Below are positions 5,025 through 8,997 of a stretch of DNA of 8,997 bases, piece after piece. Where the stretch lies: NCBI GenBank assembly GCA_043101635.1, contig JBICIE010000311.1:1-8997 (forward strand). The letters run 5' to 3'. Origin of the DNA: CAYMJK01 sp043101635 (GTDB taxonomy: Bacteria; Planctomycetota; Phycisphaerae; Phycisphaerales; UBA1924). Each line of letters opens with the position of its first letter. Position 1 is the first letter of the stretch. Under the pieces are notes generated by a model. The model did not search any database. It was not told the origin of the DNA and worked only from the letters and a program-made list of their open reading frames with translations. A program made the translations under genes and the position numbers.

Positions 5025-7028
5025 ATGACACCTTCCGCCTCATCCCGCCCGACGCACCGCGCCAGGCGCGGCAAGTCGCTGACGTTCCGGATCACGGCGG
5101 CGCTGCTGCTGATCGGGCTGATCCCGGTGGCGCTGGCGTCGTTCATCGGCGTGCGCCGGGCGGCCCGCGAGATTCAGGCGGGGTCGACGGTGGGTCTGCT
5201 GGACCTGGCGGAGATCACGGCGGCGCGGCTGGACCAGCTCATCGATGACACGCAGACATCGATCCGGGTGCTGGCGCTGCAGGACGCCGTGATCGCGCTG
5301 TGCGCTGCTGCGCCGGAGGATCGCGGGGCGCTGCTGGCGGGGGCGCAGCGCCAGGTCGATCTGCTGATCGAGGCGGATCCGGAGTATCACGCCAGCGCGT
5401 TCGTGACGGACGCGGCGGGGATCGGGCTGGTCTCCACGCACGAGCGCAACGTGGGGCAGGATCTGACGTTCCGGGAGTACTGGCGCCGGGCCCGGGGCGG
5501 CGAGCTGTATGTCTCGGATCTGCTGGTGGGCAGTCGGTCGGGCGAGCAGGGGATGTATTTCTCCAGCCCGGTGCGGGCGGGGCCGGAGATCGTGGGCGTG
5601 GCGGTGCTGAAGCTGGACGGGCGGGCCATCCAGGACATCGTGCGGGCCGTGCGGGTGGCGCGGGACGAGGAGGGCAGGCGGCTGGCGACGGGGAACCAGG
5701 CGCCGGTGACAGCGCGGGACTTCTTCACCGTTGGCCACGCAGTCCTGACCGACGAGCACGGCGTGATCCTGGCGCACGCGTCGCCGGGGGCGCTGTACAG
5801 GTCGATTGCGCCGCTGCCGGCGGACTTCGCGGAAACGGTTGATACGCAGACGCTGTGGAACGTCGACGAGGTGCGTCCGCTGGGCCTGGTGGGACTGGAG
5901 GACGCGCTGCAGGATCCTGCGCGCCCGCGGGTGCGGCGGTTCCGGGATCCGGCGGGGGCGCCGTGGATCGGGGCGTACGCGACGATCAGCGCCAAGCCGC
6001 AGTGGCGTCTGAGCGTGATCGAGCCGCAGGCGCAGTTCGCCCGGCGCATGCAGACGTACATCGCCACGACGCGCGAGGGCGCCCTGGTGCTGGCGCTGCT
6101 GGCGGTGATCCTGGCGCTGTGGCTGACGAGGCGGATCATCGCGCCGATCCGGCGGGTGACGCTGACGGCGGAGCGCATTGCGGCGGGGGATCTGGACGCG
6201 CGGGTCGAGGTCAACACGCAAGATGAGCTTGGCGCCCTGGCGCGGGCGTTCAACGCGATGGCGCCGAAGCTGCGCGAGCGGCTGAAGCTGCGCGAGTCGC
6301 TGGAGCTGGCGCGGGAGGTGCAGCAGCGGCTGCTGCCGGAGGGGGCGCCGCAGGTGCGGGGGCTGGAGATCGCCGGGCTGAGCCAGAGCGCCGACGAGAC
6401 GGGCGGCGATTACTACGACTATCTGGATCTGTCGCAGTGGGCGGCGCAGTCGGTGGCGATCGTGGTGGGGGACGTGACGGGGCACGGCGTTGCGCCGGCG
6501 CTGCTGATGGCGACGGCGCGGGGCATGCTGCGCAGCCGGGCGACGCCGCCGGGGCCGGTGGGGCAACTGCTGACCGATGTCAACGCGCGCCTGTGCGGCG
6601 ACACATCCGACGGGCGGTTCATGACGATGCTGTACATGATCGTCGACGGGCGGCAGCGGAAGGTGCGCTGGGCCAGCGCCGGGCACGACCCGGCGATCTG
6701 GTACCGTGCGTCGAGCGGAGCGTTCGAAGAACTGGAGGGTGGCGACATTCCGCTGGGGATCATCGCCGAGCAGGAGTTCCAGGAGTTCGCGCGCGGCGGC
6801 TTCGAGGCGGGTGACCTGCTGGTGATCGGGACCGATGGCGTATGGGAGGCGCGCAGCCCGGAGGGGGTGATGTTCGGCAAACAGCGCCTGCGCGATCTGG
6901 TGCGGGCGCACGCGGCCGATCCGGTGGAGGCGATTGCGCGGGCAGTGCTGGAGGCGCTGACGGCGTTCCGCGGGGATGGGGCGCAGGCGGATGACATCAC
7001 GCTGGTGGTCGTGCGGTTTGCGAAGTAG
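5025..7028 (+). CDS. Cache-HAMP-SpoIIE/PP2C transmembrane receptor phosphatase
   Basis: This 667-residue receptor has a first membrane segment at about 23-43, an extracytoplasmic sensor of dCache type (about 44-347, including HASAFVTDAAGIGLVSTH-like and FREYW at 149-153), a second membrane segment (352-369), and a HAMP domain (367-420). A helical linker with LELAREVQQRLLPEG follows (426-440), then a SpoIIE-type PP2C serine phosphatase (about 453-667). Metal-binding and core motifs are intact: DETGGDYYDY (457-466), VGDVTGHGVAPALLMA (481-496), SAGHDP (551-556), GTDG (602-605) and ADDITL (655-660). Such proteins dephosphorylate STAS-type anti-anti-sigma factors or similar partners in response to an external ligand; no such partner gene is in this window. 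The ATG at 5025 has no clear Shine-Dalgarno, only GC-rich sequence, which fits translational coupling to the binding-protein gene 33 bp upstream. Confidence 0.93.
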   Translation: MTPSASSRPTHRARRGKSLTFRITAALLLIGLIPVALASFIGVRRAAREIQAGSTVGLLDLAEITAARLDQLIDDTQTSIRVLALQDAVIALCAAAPEDRGALLAGAQRQVDLLIEADPEYHASAFVTDAAGIGLVSTHERNVGQDLTFREYWRRARGGELYVSDLLVGSRSGEQGMYFSSPVRAGPEIVGVAVLKLDGRAIQDIVRAVRVARDEEGRRLATGNQAPVTARDFFTVGHAVLTDEHGVILAHASPGALYRSIAPLPADFAETVDTQTLWNVDEVRPLGLVGLEDALQDPARPRVRRFRDPAGAPWIGAYATISAKPQWRLSVIEPQAQFARRMQTYIATTREGALVLALLAVILALWLTRRIIAPIRRVTLTAERIAAGDLDARVEVNTQDELGALARAFNAMAPKLRERLKLRESLELAREVQQRLLPEGAPQVRGLEIAGLSQSADETGGDYYDYLDLSQWAAQSVAIVVGDVTGHGVAPALLMATARGMLRSRATPPGPVGQLLTDVNARLCGDTSDGRFMTMLYMIVDGRQRKVRWASAGHDPAIWYRASSGAFEELEGGDIPLGIIAEQEFQEFARGGFEAGDLLVIGTDGVWEARSPEGVMFGKQRLRDLVRAHAADPVEAIARAVLEALTAFRGDGAQADDITLVVVRFAK

Positions 7029-7034
7029 CCGGCG

Positions 7035-7057
7035 CGCCGACGGATTCCGGCACGGCG
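7035..7057. other. Weak imperfect hairpin between convergent genes
   Basis: The 57-bp gap between the phosphatase stop (7028) and the regulator stop (7086) has CGCCG (7035-7039) facing CGGCG (7053-7057), with an inner CGG-ATT-CCG (7041-7049). No T-tract follows on either strand. It may help end both transcripts, but support is thin. Confidence 0.2.
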
Positions 7058-7085
7058 AGGCTGACGCGAGAAAGGCCCCGATCAC

Positions 7086-8015
7086 TCATTGGCTGTTCCG
7101 CTGGTTCGCACCTGCCGCCAGCGGCACGCAGATCTCGGTGCGCAGGTCGCCCGGCGCTGTGGTCTGCGGGCTGTTGAGGTAGAACTCGACACACGGCTGA
7201 TCGGCCGGTTCGCAGCCGGAGGCGGGCAGCCACACGCCGAAGAGCCAGTTGTAGGCCTCGCCGAGTCGCTCGTAGGGGCCCTTGAACGTCGCGCAGGCGC
7301 AGCGCCGGTCGGGCAGGTCGATCGTGCGCACCGGGGCTTTGGGCTCGGGCTGGAAGCCCGCGGCGACGGTCATGCAGGCGTCGGCCCGCAGGGCGCCGGG
7401 TTCGGTGGTCTGCGGGTCGTCGTAGTAGATGCCGGCCATGCGTGTGGTCGGGCCGAAGAGGCCGCGCGGGGCGGCCCAGCAGGCGAGCCGCTCGAAGGCG
7501 CTGCCGATCTCCATGTACGGGCCGAGATGGCGAAGCGCGGCGAGACGCTGGGCCGGCAGGCTGCGCACCTCGATCGACTGCATGGGATTCTCGCGCACGA
7601 TGGGGATGAAGCGCTCGACGGGGTCAGCGGTCCCCCAGTGCACCGCACAGGGCGCTCGGGGGCGCCCGGGCGGTTCGATGGCGTCGCGGTAGTCGCGCGG
7701 GGCGCAGCCGAAGTGGGCCCGGAAGGCGCGGGTGAAGGCCTCGTGGGACTGGTAGCCGCTGCGCAGTGCGATCTCGAGGATCTGGTCGTCGCTGCGGCGC
7801 AGTGCGTCGGCCGCGCGCTCCAGGCGCAGGCGGCGTATGTGCGCGCCGATCGATTCGCCGACCATGGCGCTGAAGATGCGGCTGAAGTGGAACGGGCTGA
7901 AGTGGGCGACCGGCGCAAGCGTCTGCGGCGTCAGGTCGTCATCGAGATGCGCCTGGATGTGTCTGAGGACGGCCTGCAGGCGGCGCCGGTAGTCGAGGGC
8001 GGTATCGTGTCGCAT
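7086..8015 (-). CDS. AraC-family regulator with C-terminal GyrI-like ligand-binding domain
   Basis: The protein has 309 residues. The N-terminal part (about 8-112) is an AraC/XylS DNA-binding domain with two helix-turn-helix units: LTPQTLAPVAHFSPFHFSRI (28-47) and the signature IALRSGYQSHEAFTRAFRAHFGCAPRDYR (82-110). The C-terminal part (about 147-304) resembles the GyrI/SbmC effector-binding domain. It contains two related halves: YYDDPQTTEPGALR...C...AAG (197-220) and YLNSPQTTAPGDLR...C...AAG (279-302), as expected for a duplicated SHS2-type fold. Members of this architecture (the Rob/SoxS-like and BltR-type logic) bind small, often amphipathic or drug-like molecules and switch nearby or global genes. 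A longer reading frame continues upstream to 8771, but that part overlaps the phosphoribosyltransferase gene and is Ala/Pro/Ser-rich shadow. The ATG at 8015 with its strong GGAGG sets the start. Confidence 0.9.
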   Translation of the reverse strand: MRHDTALDYRRRLQAVLRHIQAHLDDDLTPQTLAPVAHFSPFHFSRIFSAMVGESIGAHIRRLRLERAADALRRSDDQILEIALRSGYQSHEAFTRAFRAHFGCAPRDYRDAIEPPGRPRAPCAVHWGTADPVERFIPIVRENPMQSIEVRSLPAQRLAALRHLGPYMEIGSAFERLACWAAPRGLFGPTTRMAGIYYDDPQTTEPGALRADACMTVAAGFQPEPKAPVRTIDLPDRRCACATFKGPYERLGEAYNWLFGVWLPASGCEPADQPCVEFYLNSPQTTAPGDLRTEICVPLAAGANQRNSQ

Positions 8016-8021
8016 GGGCGG

Positions 8022-8026
8022 CCTCC
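8022..8026 (-). promoter_or_regulatory. Ribosome binding site of the AraC-type regulator
   Basis: On the minus strand GGAGG lies 6 bases upstream of the ATG at 8015-8013. It is the best Shine-Dalgarno in the window and rules out the 252-codon upstream extension of this frame. Confidence 0.75.
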
Positions 8027-8055
8027 GGGGAGCAAGGCGGACGCACTGAGTATCG

Positions 8056-8071
8056 CCGGCCGGGGGGCCGG
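8056..8071 (-). terminator. GC hairpin in the 88-bp gap between the fusion gene and the regulator
   Basis: CCGGCC (8056-8061) and GGCCGG (8066-8071) form a perfect 6-bp stem with a 4-base loop, 32 bases beyond the stop of the phosphoribosyltransferase gene and 40 bases before the regulator start. No T-tract follows on the minus strand. It may be a weak terminator or attenuator between the two leftward genes, or chance in a GC-rich gap. No clear promoter for the regulator is visible in the same gap (8016-8103). Confidence 0.25.
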
Positions 8072-8103
8072 GGGCTTGATCGAGCGTGCGGATTGCGAGC
8101 AGT

Positions 8104-8997
8104 TCACGCGCCCTGGAGCAGTTCGATGACGCGCTGGTCGGAGGTCTGATCGAAACGGCCGTAGAAGAGGCCGACGGCGTGGAAGCTCTCCGGGGCGAGC
8201 AGGCAGACGACGCGATCGCAGTAGCGGGCGAGGCTCTCGATGGAGTCGGGGGCGCCGACGGGGACGGCGAGGATGAGCCGGGCGGGGTTCTGGGCCCGCA
8301 GGATGCGGAGGGCGGCCTCGGCGGTGGAGCCGGTGGCGACGCCATCGTCGACGACGATGGCGGTGCGCCCGGCGACGGTGGTGGCGGGGCGGGCGCCGCG
8401 GTAGAGCTGGGCCCTGCGCTGGATCTCGGCGAGCTGTCTGCGGGCGATGGCTTCGATCTGGTCGGGCGTAACGCCGAGGGCGCGGGCGCGCTGGTCATCG
8501 ACGACGCGAACGGGCCGGTCGCCGTCGGCGATGGCGCCAAGGGCGAGTTCGGGCTGACCGGGGGCGGGGAGCTTGCGGACCAGCAGGACATCGAGCGGGG
8601 CGGCGAGGGCGCGCGCGACGACGGCGCCGACCTCGACGCCGCCTCGGGGCAGTCCGAGGATGACGCAGTCGGTGTCGCGATAGTCGCGCAGCGCGCGCGC
8701 CAGCAGCGCTCCGGCGTGGGCGCGGTCGCGGAAGCCGTGGGCGGGAATCTCGGGCTCATCTCCGGGACCAAGGCGCCGGACGAACCAGTCGCGCGCGAGT
8801 TGGGCGACGCGCTGGAGGGCCCCGGGCTCCTCGAAGAGGTGGGTGGCGCCGGGGATGATTTCCAGTTCGCAGTCGGCGCCGAGTCGCTCCAGGGCCTGGC
8901 GGTTGAGTTCGAGGACGGTTTCGTCGCGCCCCCCGACGATGAGCAGGGGGGGGGCGCTGGCGCGCGGGAGGGCGGCGCCGGCGAGATCCGGGCGCCC
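8104..8997 (-). CDS. Alpha/beta hydrolase-phosphoribosyltransferase fusion, partial (5' end outside window)
   Basis: This frame is open from the window edge to the TGA at 8104-8106, giving 297 residues of the C-terminal part. Visible residues 1-75 are the end of a dienelactone-hydrolase-type alpha/beta hydrolase: APPLLIVGGRDE (15-26) carries the likely catalytic Asp25, and IIPGATHLFEEPG (47-59) the likely catalytic His53. The nucleophile lies beyond the window. After a short linker, residues 88-297 form a type I phosphoribosyltransferase: FRDRAHAGALLARAL (89-103), VILGLPRGGVEVG (112-124), VRKLPAPGQPELALGAIADG (140-159), the PRPP-binding loop TAIVVDDGVATGST (212-225), and FYGRFDQTSDQRV near the end (278-290). 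No ATG, GTG or TTG occurs in the linker, which argues for one polypeptide. Such fusions are widespread, but substrates are unproven. The regulator gene lies 88 bp downstream on the same strand. Confidence 0.9.
   Translation of the reverse strand, partial: GRPDLAGAALPRASAPPLLIVGGRDETVLELNRQALERLGADCELEIIPGATHLFEEPGALQRVAQLARDWFVRRLGPGDEPEIPAHGFRDRAHAGALLARALRDYRDTDCVILGLPRGGVEVGAVVARALAAPLDVLLVRKLPAPGQPELALGAIADGDRPVRVVDDQRARALGVTPDQIEAIARRQLAEIQRRAQLYRGARPATTVAGRTAIVVDDGVATGSTAEAALRILRAQNPARLILAVPVGAPDSIESLARYCDRVVCLLAPESFHAVGLFYGRFDQTSDQRVIELLQGA

Noticed and set aside
2108..5146. 1012-codon open frame on the minus strand opposite the coiled-coil and binding-protein genes
   Set aside because: It runs antisense across two well-supported genes and two intergenic gaps. 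Its product is Leu/Arg/His/Ala-rich low complexity with no family pattern. Long antisense frames are expected where GC-rich codon use leaves few stops.
5040..7085. 681-codon open frame on the minus strand opposite the receptor phosphatase
   Set aside because: It is an Arg/Pro/Gln/His-rich shadow of the phosphatase gene, whose catalytic motifs are intact on the other strand.
7089..8129. 346-codon plus-strand frame opposite the AraC-type regulator
   Set aside because: It is a Gly/Ala/Asp/Arg-rich antisense shadow. The minus strand carries the two helix-turn-helix units and the GyrI-like domain.
8016..8771. 252-codon upstream extension of the AraC-type regulator
   Set aside because: It overlaps the phosphoribosyltransferase gene in another frame and is Ala/Pro/Ser-rich. 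A strong ribosome binding site supports the start at 8015.

Overview
This 9.0-kb window is very GC-rich (about 70% by eye). It reads as ordinary chromosomal DNA of a free-living, Gram-negative-type bacterium. The best guess is Planctomycetota, perhaps the Phycisphaerae. That guess rests on three things: the palindromic CACAGGCG-GGA-CGCCTGTG intergenic repeat, which I associate with planctomycete and related genomes; a membrane-anchored coiled-coil protein of a type common there; and mostly weak ribosome binding sites. No marker gene in the window proves the assignment. I see no rRNA, tRNA, CRISPR array, transposase, phage gene or origin.

Layout. Bases 1-189 are non-coding and contain hairpins. 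A small DUF167/YggU gene follows (190-453, +). Its end faces the end of an O-antigen ligase-like membrane protein gene (552-2027, -), and about 2.5 copies of a roughly 46-bp palindromic repeat lie between them and overlap the ligase stop codon. A 59-bp divergent gap, bordered by a perfect 9-bp inverted repeat over the ligase start, leads to three rightward genes. These are a membrane-anchored, Gln/Met-rich coiled-coil protein (2087-3868), a lipoprotein solute-binding protein of the AfuA/FbpA-like class (3966-4991), and a transmembrane Cache-HAMP-SpoIIE/PP2C phosphatase (5025-7028). A 10-bp GC-rich hairpin separates the coiled-coil gene from the other two, which are only 33 bp apart and probably co-transcribed. 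Two leftward genes converge on this block: an AraC-type regulator with a GyrI-like ligand domain (7086-8015) and, upstream of it, the 3' part of an alpha/beta hydrolase-phosphoribosyltransferase fusion that runs off the right edge (8104-8997).

How the genes may work together. The one clear functional pairing is the binding-protein lipoprotein with the Cache-HAMP-PP2C receptor. No transporter permease or ATPase is present, so the binding protein may present a ligand to the receptor, whose phosphatase domain would then act on an anti-sigma-factor antagonist or similar partner encoded elsewhere. The remaining genes look like unrelated single-gene or short transcription units. I found no clearly new multi-gene system. 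The most notable items are the binding-protein/receptor pair, the repeat that supplies the C-terminus and stop codon of the ligase, and the hydrolase-first order of the phosphoribosyltransferase fusion.
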